Source: Vibrio sp. 10N.261.45.E2
Lineage (GTDB): Bacteria; Pseudomonadota; Gammaproteobacteria; Enterobacterales; Vibrionaceae
DNA length: 64,000 bases
Assembly: GCF_002875705.1 (NCBI RefSeq)
Contig: NZ_MCZZ01000105.1
Coordinates: 1 to 64,000, forward strand
Reading direction: 5' to 3'
Shown: positions 38,504 through 48,527 of the stretch, in pieces
How the letters are laid out: each line of letters begins with the position of its first letter
Position numbering within the stretch: position 1 is the stretch's first letter
Position numbers and translations under genes: made by a program
Notes under the pieces: generated by a model
Database searches by the model: none
Told to the model about the DNA's origin: nothing
The model's input: only the letters and a program-made list of their open reading frames with translations

Positions 38504-38797
38504 CTACTTGCAGTAAATACCATGCAGTAGATTAATCATCGCTTTTACTTCTTCACTACTCAATGTGTAATACACAGTTTGAGCTTCTTTGCGAGTTTCG
38601 ACCAAACCATCTCTTCTCAACCAAGCAAGGTGTTGAGATAAAGCAGACTGACTCAGTTCCAACTTGCCACACAACTCCCCAACCGACAGCTCAGTACCAT
38701 GTAATAGGCACAAAATCTGTAAGCGACGTTCGTTAGCCATGGCTTTGAGTAGAATCACAGCTTGTGCTGAGTTCTTCTCCATCTCTTTTAAGTTCAT
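38504..38797 (-). CDS. hlyU: HlyU, ArsR/SmtB-type transcriptional activator
   Basis: A 97-residue winged-helix dimer known in Vibrio to activate toxin genes (hlyA, rtx) by displacing H-NS. The recognition helix region ELSQSALSQHLAWLRRDGL and the N-terminal EMEKNSAQAVILLKAMANERRLQIL are characteristic of HlyU. No ArsR-type metal site is seen. Cysteines are at 30, 43 and 96; the first and last are placed like the redox-active pair proposed for V. cholerae HlyU, and C43 is additional. GGGAG precedes the ATG. The neighbours nhaR and rpsT match the V. cholerae hlyU locus. Confidence 0.93.
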   Translation of the reverse strand: MNLKEMEKNSAQAVILLKAMANERRLQILCLLHGTELSVGELCGKLELSQSALSQHLAWLRRDGLVETRKEAQTVYYTLSSEEVKAMINLLHGIYCK

Positions 38798-38897
38798 AGT
38801 TTGGCTCCCTACAACCTTTACGCCAACTACGGGCTATCAGTATTTCCGGCATATGGTGGAGCTATGATAATCGATATAAATTCATTAACAAACTAAC

Positions 38898-39788
38898 TCA
38901 TTCGAACAATTTGCTAAAATCTGCGTCACATACGTTTTTTACTGCTGGATGTTGGATCATCCTCTCAGCAAATATGACGTAGTACTCCTCTTTTAACTCT
39001 TCAATACCACCTAATAATTGCAATGATGTGTCATCTTCAACTTCAGACATATAAAGCGTTGGTGCTAAAAATATGGCGTCATCATGATAACGAGCAAAAG
39101 CCTTCATCAATGCGGCATCATCAAATTCACCTAAAATATCTGGCTTAAGCCCTTGTCTATCAAACCACTGCAGCACTTTACGTCCCATTGAGGTTCGGCT
39201 ACCAGGGATCAAAAGCTTTCTTTGCTCCAATACAGCAGGGAAACTAACACCTTCAACCTTGCCTGAACTGAAAAAGCTCATTCCACTCTCACCCAACTTT
39301 TTGCTGAATAGGCCAGGGCTTTGACTCGAATCCACCGGACAGTCAGACAAAATCATATCCAGCTTATGCTGAGAGAGTTGCTCAAGTAGCATTTCATGAG
39401 TCGATTCAAAACAGCGCAAATGGATGCTGTTATCAGGAGGAATGGTCGACATCAATATCTTACTGACGAGTCTTTTAGACAGCGCATCCGCAACACCAAC
39501 ATCAAACAAAATATTGGAGTGCTGACTGTAATTCACGATATCCAGCATCTCATAACTCAATCCAAACATACGATCGGCATATTTAAAGACCAATTGACCA
39601 AGCTCTGTAGGCTCAACACTTCGACCATTACGCTTGGTCAACTTGCCGTCCATGCGCTCTTCTAAGGCTTTTATCTGACCCGTTACTGTTTGTGGTGTTA
39701 GAAATAAGGCTTCTGCAGCTTTAGTAACAGAGCCTTGCTTGCAAACCATCCAGAAGTAATACAGATGGTTGTAGTTGAGATGCGACAT
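38898..39788 (-). CDS. nhaR: NhaR, LysR-type Na+-responsive activator
   Basis: LysR-family regulator that activates the nhaA Na+/H+ antiporter in E. coli. It starts [20 protein letters not shown] with a helix-turn-helix at about 20-40 ([18 protein letters not shown]). The substrate-binding-type effector domain fills the rest. The long frame extends to 39851, but the family start is 39788, giving 296 residues (E. coli 301). nhaA is not adjacent here; instead nptA, a Na+-coupled phosphate carrier, is divergent from it. Confidence 0.93.
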   Translation of the reverse strand: MSHLNYNHLYYFWMVCKQGSVTKAAEALFLTPQTVTGQIKALEERMDGKLTKRNGRSVEPTELGQLVFKYADRMFGLSYEMLDIVNYSQHSNILFDVGVADALSKRLVSKILMSTIPPDNSIHLRCFESTHEMLLEQLSQHKLDMILSDCPVDSSQSPGLFSKKLGESGMSFFSSGKVEGVSFPAVLEQRKLLIPGSRTSMGRKVLQWFDRQGLKPDILGEFDDAALMKAFARYHDDAIFLAPTLYMSEVEDDTSLQLLGGIEELKEEYYVIFAERMIQHPAVKNVCDADFSKLFE

Positions 39789-40176
39789 AGATGTGCCGTA
39801 ATAAAAGAGTAGATACCCTTTTATATCAAATATGACACCTCCACTCAACAAACTCGGAAAAACCTAACTAAACATGAATTTACCATTTATTTTTTCGAAG
39901 TGTCTGATTTCATAATGTAATATTTGGACGATTATTTTCAATTTTTTTCTAACTTTTAAGATCTATATCACCTATGCAAATCGATATTAAAACCAATAAA
40001 AACAACAACTTAAACAAACACCATTTCAAGCGTTAATATTTAAAGAGCAAATCATCACAAAAAAGTCTTACCTCAACCAAAATGTAATATTACTGAAATA
40101 TTTGTTCTCTAACATCACGCTCAGATTAAACAAACAGACCAAACACAGACTTAAACGGTCCAATGGAGAAAACATT
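39789..40176. promoter_or_regulatory. nhaR-nptA divergent intergenic region with a CRP-like site
   Basis: A 388-bp A/T-rich region between divergent genes. TAAGATCTATATCACC (39957-39972) matches 12 of 16 positions of the CRP palindrome. The same core GATCTATATCAC occurs at about 7542. I cannot place promoters with confidence. NhaR sites might lie here but no consensus could be checked. Confidence 0.4.
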
Positions 40177-41322
40177 ATGAACCAAGCTACTACTGCAGCA
40201 GCGCCTATCTCGAGCACTACTCGTTGGCTACGCTGGGCTAACTTGGCATTCATGCTTTACCTACTATTACTTTCAGTTTCAATGGTTGGTACAGGCTTCA
40301 AATGGGCAACAGGCGAGCAAGCAAAGGTTCTTTTCGAATTTGCTTCACACCCAGTTGCAGGCTTAATGATTGGTTTAGTAGCAACAGCACTTATTCAATC
40401 ATCAAGTACAGTTACTTCAATTATCGTTGGCCTTGTGGCAGGTGGTTTACCTGTTGAGCTAGCAATTCCTATGATCATGGGTGCTAACATTGGTACTACG
40501 GTAACCAATACACTAGTCAGCCTTGGTCACGTTCGTTGTAAAGAAGAGTTCAAACGTGCATTCGCAAGTGCGACAATCCACGACTTCTTTAACCTATTAG
40601 CCGTTGCTATCTTCCTACCACTAGAGATGGCGTTTGGTATTCTAGAGAAGATTTCTCACTGGTTGGTATCTCCGATGCTAGCAACAGGTGACATGAGCAT
40701 GGGTGGTCTTAACTTCATCAAGCCAATCACTAAACCAGTAGTAAGCGCGATTAAAGAGCCTCTATCAACATTTGGCGACACGGTTGGCGGCATCATGCTT
40801 ATCGTTCTGGGTATCGCAACTATCTTCGTAGCTATCACAGTAATGGGTAAGCTGATGAAGAGCCTAATGGTTGGTCGTGCTCGTGAGATTCTAAAGAACG
40901 CAATCGGTCGTGGTCCAATCCACGGTATCGCTTCTGGCTCTATCGTTACTATCCTTGTTCAGTCTTCTTCTACGACAACAAGCTTGATGGTTCCACTAGT
41001 AGGTTCAGGTGTTCTTAAAGTACGTGACGTTTACCCATTCACTCTGGGTGCAAACATCGGTACATGTATTACCGCTCTACTTGCAGCGACAGCAGTATCT
41101 GGTGAGTTCGCAGTATTCGCACTACAAATTGCTCTAGTACACTTGGTGTTCAATATCATGGCAACGGTATTCATCTTCGGTATCCCGTTCCTACGTGAAC
41201 TTCCAGTGAAAGCGGCAGACATGATTTCAGACATGGCTGTGAAGAACAAATCAGTAGTCGCTGGTTACCTTGTTGCAGTATTCCTTGTACTGCCAGGTAC
41301 CGTGTTAGCTCTGACTGCTTAA
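40177..41322 (+). CDS. nptA: NptA-type Na+/phosphate symporter
   Basis: Inner-membrane sodium-coupled phosphate carrier related to animal SLC34. The two inverted QSSS motifs are present: IQSSSTVTSI at about residue 73 and VQSSSTTTSL at about 268. Each is followed by GANIGT. About eight TM segments lie in 381 residues, the size of V. cholerae NptA. The longest frame starts at 40102; the ATG at 40177 has GGAG eight to nine bases upstream and is preferred. A strong terminator follows. Confidence 0.93.
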   Translation: MNQATTAAAPISSTTRWLRWANLAFMLYLLLLSVSMVGTGFKWATGEQAKVLFEFASHPVAGLMIGLVATALIQSSSTVTSIIVGLVAGGLPVELAIPMIMGANIGTTVTNTLVSLGHVRCKEEFKRAFASATIHDFFNLLAVAIFLPLEMAFGILEKISHWLVSPMLATGDMSMGGLNFIKPITKPVVSAIKEPLSTFGDTVGGIMLIVLGIATIFVAITVMGKLMKSLMVGRAREILKNAIGRGPIHGIASGSIVTILVQSSSTTTSLMVPLVGSGVLKVRDVYPFTLGANIGTCITALLAATAVSGEFAVFALQIALVHLVFNIMATVFIFGIPFLRELPVKAADMISDMAVKNKSVVAGYLVAVFLVLPGTVLALTA

Positions 41323-41348
41323 TAGCAAAACAAACATCGCTTATAGCA

Positions 41349-41380
41349 AAGCCCGCAACCTCATAGGTTGCGGGCTTTTT
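41349..41380 (+). terminator. nptA terminator
   Basis: Stem GCCCGCAACC/GGTTGCGGGC (41351-41360 and 41366-41375) with loop TCATA, then T5. Confidence 0.93.
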
Positions 41381-41392
41381 CTTTGAAGGAAC

Positions 41393-41515
41393 AGATACGG
41401 GATGCGAGTGAACGAGTGACGAAAAGCGACTCTCTCTAATTATCTGCATTTTGATATTTCGTATCTAACTGACTCAAATCTAAACACGCTCTTCGCATCT
41501 CGTTTACTCGTATCT
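41393..41515. repeat. imperfect inverted repeat of AGATACG...ACGAG type
   Basis: The left arm (41393-41424) reads AGATACGGGATGCGAGTGAA and continues ACGAGTGACGAAAA. The right arm (41488-41515), reverse-complemented, reads AGATACGAGTAAACGAGATG and continues CGAAGA. The arms share AGATACG, ACGAG and CGAA blocks. They flank about 60 bp between nptA and the next, convergent gene. They resemble short degenerate palindromic repeats scattered in Vibrio genomes, though I cannot confirm that here. Confidence 0.45.
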
Positions 41516-41522
41516 AGCTACC

Positions 41523-41999
41523 CTACTTACCTTGCTCATTACGCAGGTACATAATGGCAACCATACCAAAACCGATAAACTGCCATAAGTATTGCCCATC
41601 ACTCGCACCTGTGATGGTTTGAGTGAAAGCCATACAAGCAGTCACAAATAGAGAAGCGAATGCGGCATAGAGCAACCACGGACGCTCTTTCCCCACCATG
41701 AACTCACCAGCAAGTACCGAGCGAATAACCAGTAAAAACGGAACACATTGCAAAGCAATTAGAATCGGGAACATAAAGTCGAACGTTGGGCTAAGTAAAG
41801 CGTGACCAACTTGGCTCTTATCCCAAGTACCGACAATATAGCCTTTCCAGCCAGCCCAAGTGTCTCCCGAATAAGCGGTATCGGGCGTAGCAAAGCCAAG
41901 TAACACGCCCATCACTTTGTCGATAAAGCCATTTTTGAACCAAAAAACGAATAAGAAGATCTGAATTGGAATGATCTGAAAAGCAAACTTCTTCAACAT
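41523..41999 (-). CDS. unknown inner-membrane protein
   Basis: Not recognised. A 158-residue protein starting MLKKFAFQIIPIQIFLF, with about four hydrophobic segments (near 5-22, 72-95, 108-125, 136-150). A WAGWKGYIVGTWDKSQVG loop follows the first one. The longest frame reaches 42125, but the ATG at 41999 has GGGG eight bases upstream and begins a typical membrane segment. The upstream neighbour on the same strand is a ToxR-like regulator 216 bp away, which might control it. No signal for a known family was found. Confidence 0.65.
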   Translation of the reverse strand: MLKKFAFQIIPIQIFLFVFWFKNGFIDKVMGVLLGFATPDTAYSGDTWAGWKGYIVGTWDKSQVGHALLSPTFDFMFPILIALQCVPFLLVIRSVLAGEFMVGKERPWLLYAAFASLFVTACMAFTQTITGASDGQYLWQFIGFGMVAIMYLRNEQGK

Positions 42000-42215
42000 G
42001 TGTATACCCCAAATAATAAATGATTTGGTGACCAGTATGTGGAAGTCGGTATTTCTACGCTTGATGCAAGGCAATCGAGTCTGAGTCCAAACAATAATCA
42101 AACATGTTGAGAAGCCTGTTAGCACAAGGAAACCTTACGGAAATACCGGTGCCATTAGCTTTCACGAAACACCTTCACGTAAGATGTATTTCGTGGTTTA
42201 GGAAAGGTTTATTTT

Positions 42216-43610
42216 TTATAAAGACTCAATAAGATCAAACAGTTGACCGTTATGTTCTCTATTCACTTCGGTATAGCGCTGATAGTTGTATTGCGAACCT
42301 TTTGGATTGTCCGACAACTTGTCAGCCACGCTGAGCAGATAAAAGCTGATTGGGCTCGGCGTACTTTCGGCCGCATAAGAAAGGTAAGGGAAAGCTTGAT
42401 TGGCATGTTGGTTGATTAATAGTGCAAGACCCAAGGTAAGATTAGCGATATCACAACGTGGATTCATCTCGAAGGCTTGCTTTGCTAATTGCAGTGCATG
42501 TTCGCGACCTTCTTGCTCATGATTTTGCAAATAAGCTAAGGATTCCGAATACGACAGTAAGGCATTGACCAGATAATTATCTCGCCCTTGCTGTTGAATC
42601 GTATCCAACTGAAGTGCAATTTCGTCAAATGGCTGACCACCTTTACCTTGGTAGAACAAAGATATTCCCTCAGAGATAACACTCCAATCATCGTAGTTAT
42701 CAATAGAGGTCACTCGATGGCTTGCCACGCCGTATTCTGAGCTCATTGGAGCAATAATGGCTTTGATCTCGAGAATCACATCCCCAATGGCATCGAAGAA
42801 ATTGTCTTGGCTAAAGCGCTTTTCCACTTTCTGACTTTGATTGGGTTGGCGGTTGTTTTGTACAAGCACGCTCAACACATAGTCACCGCCCTTTTGCTTG
42901 AGCCAACCTTTGAGCTCGACACCATTATTGGCCAGTGATTGCTTGCCTTGTTTCGATAGCTGAGAAAAGTGGTAACCCGATAGGTTTTTTGCCGAGTTCA
43001 GCCCGTAGAAAAGGTAGTTATAGACGCTTTCTGACATCTCATAATCGTTCGTAGAATCGAGTGTCATATCATGGATATAAACTGGAATCACATCACTTTG
43101 ATGAGCAGAAATAACAGCAGTGTCATTGGTTGGGACATCGGTTTGCCACGCCCAAGTTGCTATTATGCCAACCGCTAATACTGCAGTAGCAGTAAGAGTG
43201 ATGATCTTCTTTTTATAATAAGGAATTAGGGTTTTAGTTGCAGGTTGTGAGGCATCTTCTACAGAAGTAGCTTCAACATTCGGCTGAGTCACCTCAACAT
43301 CGAACAGATAACCTTGTTTGGGAATGGTCTGAATAATACGATACGGACGTGATTTATCCTGAAGCTGACTGCGCAGTAAGCTGATAACCTGCCTGACCAA
43401 GTTGTCAGACACTTGAGTTCTTTGCCACACATCCGCGGCTATCTGCTGCGTACTCACCACTCGCCCACGATTTTCAATGAAATAGCTCAGCAACTTGGCT
43501 TGCAATGGCTCTAAATGAATTGCCTCATCATCAATCACCAACTGATTCTTCTCAGGATAAAATGAAATAGGAAAGTCATGTTGCAATACAAAGCAATGCG
43601 AGCGAGTCAT
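42216..43610 (-). CDS. ToxR/CadC-like membrane-bound transcription regulator
   Basis: One-component regulator with a cytoplasmic OmpR-type winged helix (about residues 20-105: VVSTQQIAADVW, VSDNLVRQVISLLR, RIIQTIPKQGYLF), a single TM helix (about 136-155) and a roughly 300-residue periplasmic domain. The last 130 residues look helical and repeat-like (tetratricopeptide-like: HALQLAKQAFEMNP). The layout is that of CadC/ToxR/TfoS. The signal and targets are unknown. The nearest same-strand gene downstream is the unknown membrane protein at 41523-41999. Confidence 0.82.
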   Translation of the reverse strand: MTRSHCFVLQHDFPISFYPEKNQLVIDDEAIHLEPLQAKLLSYFIENRGRVVSTQQIAADVWQRTQVSDNLVRQVISLLRSQLQDKSRPYRIIQTIPKQGYLFDVEVTQPNVEATSVEDASQPATKTLIPYYKKKIITLTATAVLAVGIIATWAWQTDVPTNDTAVISAHQSDVIPVYIHDMTLDSTNDYEMSESVYNYLFYGLNSAKNLSGYHFSQLSKQGKQSLANNGVELKGWLKQKGGDYVLSVLVQNNRQPNQSQKVEKRFSQDNFFDAIGDVILEIKAIIAPMSSEYGVASHRVTSIDNYDDWSVISEGISLFYQGKGGQPFDEIALQLDTIQQQGRDNYLVNALLSYSESLAYLQNHEQEGREHALQLAKQAFEMNPRCDIANLTLGLALLINQHANQAFPYLSYAAESTPSPISFYLLSVADKLSDNPKGSQYNYQRYTEVNREHNGQLFDLIESL

Positions 43611-43687
43611 AGCAGTTCTGTAGTTAGAAAAGACCCCACAAGATTATTGGTTTTACAAATAGTAAGCAAGCCAAGCATCAGAAATAA

Positions 43688-43711
43688 AAAAGGCTGCACA
43701 GTGGCAGCCTT
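43688..43711 (-). terminator. thyA terminator
   Basis: On the minus strand, stem GGCTGC/GCAGCC (43692-43709) with loop CACTGT is followed by T6. It ends the rppH-thyA gene run. Confidence 0.85.
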
Positions 43712-43734
43712 CCTATCAAACAAAGCGGATTCGA

Positions 43735-44586
43735 TTAAACCGAGAACGGGTACTTAATCGCTTCGTGGCATTCATAACCTTCAACCCAAAAGTCATCCAT
43801 CGTTACCCAAGTTTCTAGATCTTCTAGAGACTTAATTTCTGGGTTGATATGGAATGTTGGGCCCGCTAGAGGCTCACGCTTCAACTGAATATCACGCATC
43901 GGCGCCAGCTGGTCTTCGTAGATATGAGCGTTAACGAGCTTGTGGTAAGCCACACCCGCTTTCTTGCCAGTGATTTGCGCCATGATAGCAAGGAAAACAT
44001 ACACTTGAACCATGTTAAAGTTCAGGCCTAGTGGGACATCACAAGAGCGTTGAGTGCTGTTTAAGTACAGAGTGTCACCAAGCAAAGAGAAGTGATGACT
44101 GTACATACACGGACGTAAACAACCCATGTGGAACTCACCAGGGTTGTAGAAGTTTAGAATTTCACCACGGTCATCAATACCGTTCGTAAGATCATCAACA
44201 ATCTTCTTCAGTTGGTCGATATGACCACCGTCAGGTTTAGCCCATGCTCGCCCTTGAACGCCATAAACACGGCCCATGTCGTCTTCACCCTTACGGTGAG
44301 GATTATTCAGCCATGCTTCGTTCAGGTTCGAGTTCGCATCCCAAGTTTTAGTCCCTAGCTTACGAAAATCTTCAGCATTGTCGTAACCGCGGATGTAACC
44401 AAGCAGTTCAGCAACTGCCGCTTTCCAAAAGCTTTTACGCGTTGTTACCAGTGGGAATTGGTTATTACCAACATCATATTCAAGGTCAGCATTGATCACG
44501 GTTAGGCAGCGCTTGCCCGTGCGTTCATTTTCAATCCAAGTACCGTCATCAACGATACGCTGACAGAGATCTAAATACTGTTTCAC
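43735..44586 (-). CDS. thyA: ThyA, thymidylate synthase
   Basis: Methylates dUMP to dTMP with methylene-tetrahydrofolate. The active-site Cys lies in [16 protein letters not shown] context near residue 160 ([11 protein letters not shown]), and [17 protein letters not shown] is the dUMP/folate-binding stretch. At 283 residues it is longer than E. coli (264), from an insert around residues 85-125. Nine bases separate it from lgt, so the two are coupled, as in E. coli. Confidence 0.97.
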   Translation of the reverse strand: MKQYLDLCQRIVDDGTWIENERTGKRCLTVINADLEYDVGNNQFPLVTTRKSFWKAAVAELLGYIRGYDNAEDFRKLGTKTWDANSNLNEAWLNNPHRKGEDDMGRVYGVQGRAWAKPDGGHIDQLKKIVDDLTNGIDDRGEILNFYNPGEFHMGCLRPCMYSHHFSLLGDTLYLNSTQRSCDVPLGLNFNMVQVYVFLAIMAQITGKKAGVAYHKLVNAHIYEDQLAPMRDIQLKREPLAGPTFHINPEIKSLEDLETWVTMDDFWVEGYECHEAIKYPFSV

Positions 44587-44595
44587 ACCAATTCC

Positions 44596-45417
44596 TTACT
44601 TCGTTTGTTGTGGTAATTCGTCTTTGTAGTGACCACGCTTGTATGCCCACACCATCATCAACACACCGATGATAACCATTGGCAGTGACAAAATTTGTCC
44701 CATAGAGATAAATCCACCGAACAAACCTAGGTGAGCATCAGGTTCACGTACGTATTCTACTAAGAAGCGGAATGTACCATATCCTGCTAGGAATAACCCT
44801 GATACAGAACCAAGAGGACGCGGCTTTTTGATAAACCAGTTCAAGATGAAGAACAGCACAATACCTTCAAGCGCCATCTCGTAAAGTTGAGATGGGTGAC
44901 GAGGAAGCGGTCCACCGTTAGGGAAGACGATTGCCCATGGCACATCAGTCACACGGCCCCAAAGCTCACTGTTCATGAAGTTACCTAAGCGTCCCATGCC
45001 CAAACCAAATGGTACTAATGGTGCGATCATGTCTGCGACGCCAAAGAAGGTGCGACCGTTCTTTTTCGCATACCAGAACATCGCCGTAATCACGCCAAGC
45101 AAACCACCGTGGAAAGACATACCGCCAGTCCATACCTTAAATAGGTACAGTGGGTCAGCTAGGAAAAGATCAAAGTTGTAGAAAAGTACGTAGCCAATAC
45201 GACCGCCTAGTACCACACCTAGAAAGCCAGCAAACAGTAAGTCTGATACTTGCTCACGAGTCCAACCGCTACCCGGTTGATCAGCTCGGCGATTTGCTAA
45301 CCAAAGAGCAAACATAAAACCGACAAGGTACATTAAGCCATACCAACGAACTGAGATTGGTCCTAGTTCAATAAGAACAGGATCGATATTTGGGAATTCG
45401 ATAAAACCCTGAGACAT
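44596..45417 (-). CDS. lgt: Lgt, prolipoprotein diacylglyceryl transferase
   Basis: Inner-membrane enzyme that transfers diacylglycerol to the lipobox Cys, the first step of lipoprotein maturation. Seven TM segments lie in 273 residues. The signature [14 protein letters not shown] is near residue 141, and HGGLLG carries the essential His. It is followed at once by thyA. Between it and ptsP lies a TauE/SafE permease that E. coli lacks at this place. Confidence 0.97.
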   Translation of the reverse strand: MSQGFIEFPNIDPVLIELGPISVRWYGLMYLVGFMFALWLANRRADQPGSGWTREQVSDLLFAGFLGVVLGGRIGYVLFYNFDLFLADPLYLFKVWTGGMSFHGGLLGVITAMFWYAKKNGRTFFGVADMIAPLVPFGLGMGRLGNFMNSELWGRVTDVPWAIVFPNGGPLPRHPSQLYEMALEGIVLFFILNWFIKKPRPLGSVSGLFLAGYGTFRFLVEYVREPDAHLGLFGGFISMGQILSLPMVIIGVLMMVWAYKRGHYKDELPQQTK

Positions 45418-45475
45418 ACTTGGCTCTCTATCTAAATTGATTAACGGTTAGCTCAATGGCCAACAAAAAAAGACA

Positions 45476-46267
45476 CTACAGCAGCATTGTGGCTGCTATA
45501 AACATTAAAAACACCGCAAAGAATTTCTTCAAAACAGGAGTTGGTAATTGCGTGGCCAGTTTCGCCCCCACTCGGGTAGTCAAAACTGAGGTACAAGATA
45601 TCGCGATCAAAGCCGGTAGATAAACGTAACCTAAGCTATATGCGGGAAGATCATCGACGGAAGAACCATGCCAAATGAAGCCTAGCATTCCCGAAATAGC
45701 GATAACACAACCGCACACAGAGGATGAACCCACAGCTTTACGCATTTCCACACCGTGATGGTTAAGGAAAGGCACCGATAAAGACCCACCGCCAATACCC
45801 GCCAAGCTTGATACCAAACCAATACCGCCACCGCACAACACGGTTTTAGCTGGAGTCGGCATCGACTTTTGGCTCTTAGAGCGAATCGACAACAGCATCT
45901 GCAGCGCCAGTACCAACACGATCACACCAAATACTTTTGGTAGGTATTGAGCTGGAATCACGTCGGCCACGAAAGAACCGAGGAAGCCACCTATCACGAC
46001 ACCTGGCATCAACCACTTCACGACAAATATCTCTACGTTACCCAACTTTAAATGGTTAATCGCAGACGATCCCGACGTAACAATGATGGTTGATAGCGAA
46101 GTAGCCAATGCCATTTGCATTGCAAACTCTTGAGGAATACCCGCTTTAGGAAGCAAAAACAGTAAGGCTGGAACCACCAGCAAACCACCACCAATGCCTA
46201 GCAAGCCAGCTAAAACACCAACAATAGCACCAAGGCTTGCTAACAAACCTATCAGTTCATATGACAC
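45476..46267 (-). CDS. TauE/SafE-family sulfite/organosulfonate-type permease
   Basis: Inner-membrane protein with about eight hydrophobic segments in 263 residues and the duplicated glycine-rich signatures GLLGIGGGLLVVPAL and SLAGIGGGSLSVPF. These mark the TauE/SafE (DUF81) family, whose members export or import sulfur-containing anions. The actual substrate is unknown. It begins eight bases after ptsP ends and precedes lgt by 58 bp, so it probably belongs to the same transcript. Confidence 0.88.
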   Translation of the reverse strand: MSYELIGLLASLGAIVGVLAGLLGIGGGLLVVPALLFLLPKAGIPQEFAMQMALATSLSTIIVTSGSSAINHLKLGNVEIFVVKWLMPGVVIGGFLGSFVADVIPAQYLPKVFGVIVLVLALQMLLSIRSKSQKSMPTPAKTVLCGGGIGLVSSLAGIGGGSLSVPFLNHHGVEMRKAVGSSSVCGCVIAISGMLGFIWHGSSVDDLPAYSLGYVYLPALIAISCTSVLTTRVGAKLATQLPTPVLKKFFAVFLMFIAATMLL

Positions 46268-46275
46268 GTTAAATC

Positions 46276-48525
46276 CTATTTTTTACCTGCTCGAATGAAG
46301 CCTGTAAATTCACGCTCTTCGAAATAGTTCAGCATCATACTATAGATGTCACTACCATACGGTTTTGAAAGTGCCTTATTTGCCAAATCCTGTAATTCGC
46401 TTAAGTTAGATTGGCGAATCAGGTATTTGGTTCTAGCCACATTCGAGGTGTTCATACTTAACGTCTGGTACCCCAATCCAAGCAGTAACAGTGCGCCCAT
46501 AGGATCGCCGGCGAGCTCGCCACAAATACACACAGGTAATTGATATTGCTTACAAGTATCATGAATTTGTTTTAATGCCATGATCACTGCTGGGTGCATA
46601 GATTCATAGACATCAGAGACTCGGGAATTGTTCCGATCAACGGCCAATAAATATTGGGTTAAGTCATTGGTGCCGACAGAGACAAAATCGACCTTATCGG
46701 CTATCAGTGGCAACAGGTAAAGCATTGAAGGCACTTCGATCATGATACCAATACGAGGCATCCGCACTCGGTTATCAAGTTCATGCACTTCATCATAGGC
46801 TTGCTCAATCAACTGTAACGCATCATCCAACTCCTGAGCGCCCGAGATCATCGGTAGCAAAATACTCAGATTGTGGCTTTCACAACTCGCGCGCAGCATG
46901 GCACGCAGTTGAATAATAAAGATGTCAGGATGATCGAGCGTAAAACGAATACCACGCCAACCAAGAAATGGGTTGTCCTCTTCGATCGGAAAATAAGGTA
47001 AGGCCTTATCACCACCGATATCGAGCGTACGCATCACCACTTGTTTCTCTGGATAACTTGCCAACACAGATCGGTACTGCTTGAACTGTTCGTCCTCTGA
47101 CGGGAACCTCTGTTGCAACAAGAAAGAGATTTCAGTTCGATACAGCCCTACTCCATCAACCCCTTGGTTGATAGCAATGTTCGTATCGGCACTCAAACCC
47201 GCATTAAGCAGAATTTCGACCAGCTTGTCGTCTTGCGTTTTTGCCGGAAGGTACAGTTCGCGATTGACCATAGAGGAGAGCTCACTCTCTTCTAAAATCA
47301 GCCCACGATACTCTTTAAGCAGATTTTTAGTCGGCTCAATGAAGATCTCACCGCTATACCCATCAACAATCGCTCGTTTACCATTGGCTTGAGCTAGGTT
47401 GAGGTTTACCCCCATGACAGAAGGAATGCCAAGAGCCCGAGATAAAATCGCTGCGTGCGAATTCGCCGCCCCTTCCAAAGAAATAACAGCCAATAGCTTT
47501 TCTTTTGGAATAGACGCTAAGACCGAAGCGGTTAATTCACGAACCACTAAAATAATCGGCTTATCTAACGTGCGGAGTTCATGTTCAGAGTTGTGGAGGA
47601 AATAGAGTAGCCTTTGCCCGAGCTCTCGAATGTCTTGTGCTCTCTCGCGAAGGTACACATCGGACATACGAGCAAAGCGATTCGAGTAGCTTTCAACCAC
47701 CTGTCTTAATGCCCAGTCGGCCTTATCGCCTTTCTGGATTTGGCTTTTCAGATCCTTACGCAACATCGGATCATTGAGTAAGTGAGTAAACAGGTCAAAG
47801 ATCGCCAACGCGTCTTTGTTAATTTCGCTATCTAAGCGCTTTCGCATGCGCTTAAAATCGTTGAGGGCGTTTTCAACCGCTACCGCCAACAACTCATGCT
47901 CTCTTTCAACATTAAGCGTTGAAGCGGGATAAACATCGGTTAATTCTGGTTGCGTGTTATCCCACCATAAATCACCAATCGCCACGCCCGATGAAGCGGC
48001 AATACCTTTAGTTGCAGGTAGCTTCTGTTGTTCTAATAACCAATGACCTTGAGTTTGGGCGTGCGCCACAATAACCGCAAGTTGTGCAGAGAGCGTGACA
48101 AGGAAGGATTCTTCCATCTCACTAAATAAACGAGGCGTCTTCTGTTGAATGACCAATACACCAAGCACTTGCTTGCGGTGGATGATCGGAGTACCGAGAA
48201 AAGAGTGATAGACGTTTTCTCCAAGCTCTGGAAAAAACTTATAAGCAGGGTGAGCAGACGCTTGTGCAAGGTTGATAGGTTCAGCACTTCTTTTAACTAA
48301 GCCAACCAGACCTTCGTCAAAACCAATGTGAATGCTATTGCCTTTGAAGATCAGGCCTTGAGTTGCCATCAACTCAAGGCGCTGCATATCATTATTTGCC
48401 AAATACACGGTGCAACATTCTGTCTGCATCGCACTGCATGTCTCTTTAACCAAAATATCAAGAGCCGTCGACACATCTTCAACTCTTGATACGTGTTCAA
48501 CTATTTCCCTTAGTTGACTGAGCAT
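46276..48525 (-). CDS. ptsP: PtsP, enzyme I-Ntr of the nitrogen phosphotransferase system
   Basis: PEP-dependent protein kinase that phosphorylates NPr, upstream of EIIA-Ntr. An N-terminal GAF domain (about 1-160) is followed by an enzyme I module with the phospho-His in GAANSHAAILSRALGIPSVM near residue 356. The C-terminal PEP-binding TIM barrel holds RTEISFLLQ, RTLDIGGDK and ICGELAGDP. The 749-residue length is like E. coli (748). It is separated from rppH by two bases, so coupled. Confidence 0.97.
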   Translation of the reverse strand: MLSQLREIVEHVSRVEDVSTALDILVKETCSAMQTECCTVYLANNDMQRLELMATQGLIFKGNSIHIGFDEGLVGLVKRSAEPINLAQASAHPAYKFFPELGENVYHSFLGTPIIHRKQVLGVLVIQQKTPRLFSEMEESFLVTLSAQLAVIVAHAQTQGHWLLEQQKLPATKGIAASSGVAIGDLWWDNTQPELTDVYPASTLNVEREHELLAVAVENALNDFKRMRKRLDSEINKDALAIFDLFTHLLNDPMLRKDLKSQIQKGDKADWALRQVVESYSNRFARMSDVYLRERAQDIRELGQRLLYFLHNSEHELRTLDKPIILVVRELTASVLASIPKEKLLAVISLEGAANSHAAILSRALGIPSVMGVNLNLAQANGKRAIVDGYSGEIFIEPTKNLLKEYRGLILEESELSSMVNRELYLPAKTQDDKLVEILLNAGLSADTNIAINQGVDGVGLYRTEISFLLQQRFPSEDEQFKQYRSVLASYPEKQVVMRTLDIGGDKALPYFPIEEDNPFLGWRGIRFTLDHPDIFIIQLRAMLRASCESHNLSILLPMISGAQELDDALQLIEQAYDEVHELDNRVRMPRIGIMIEVPSMLYLLPLIADKVDFVSVGTNDLTQYLLAVDRNNSRVSDVYESMHPAVIMALKQIHDTCKQYQLPVCICGELAGDPMGALLLLGLGYQTLSMNTSNVARTKYLIRQSNLSELQDLANKALSKPYGSDIYSMMLNYFEEREFTGFIRAGKK

Positions 48526-48527
48526 GC

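Noticed and set aside
39905..40176. 61-codon minus-strand frame and N-terminal extension of nptA before 40177
   Set aside because: The promoter region between nhaR and nptA is A/T-rich, and the GGAG before the ATG at 40177 marks the real start.
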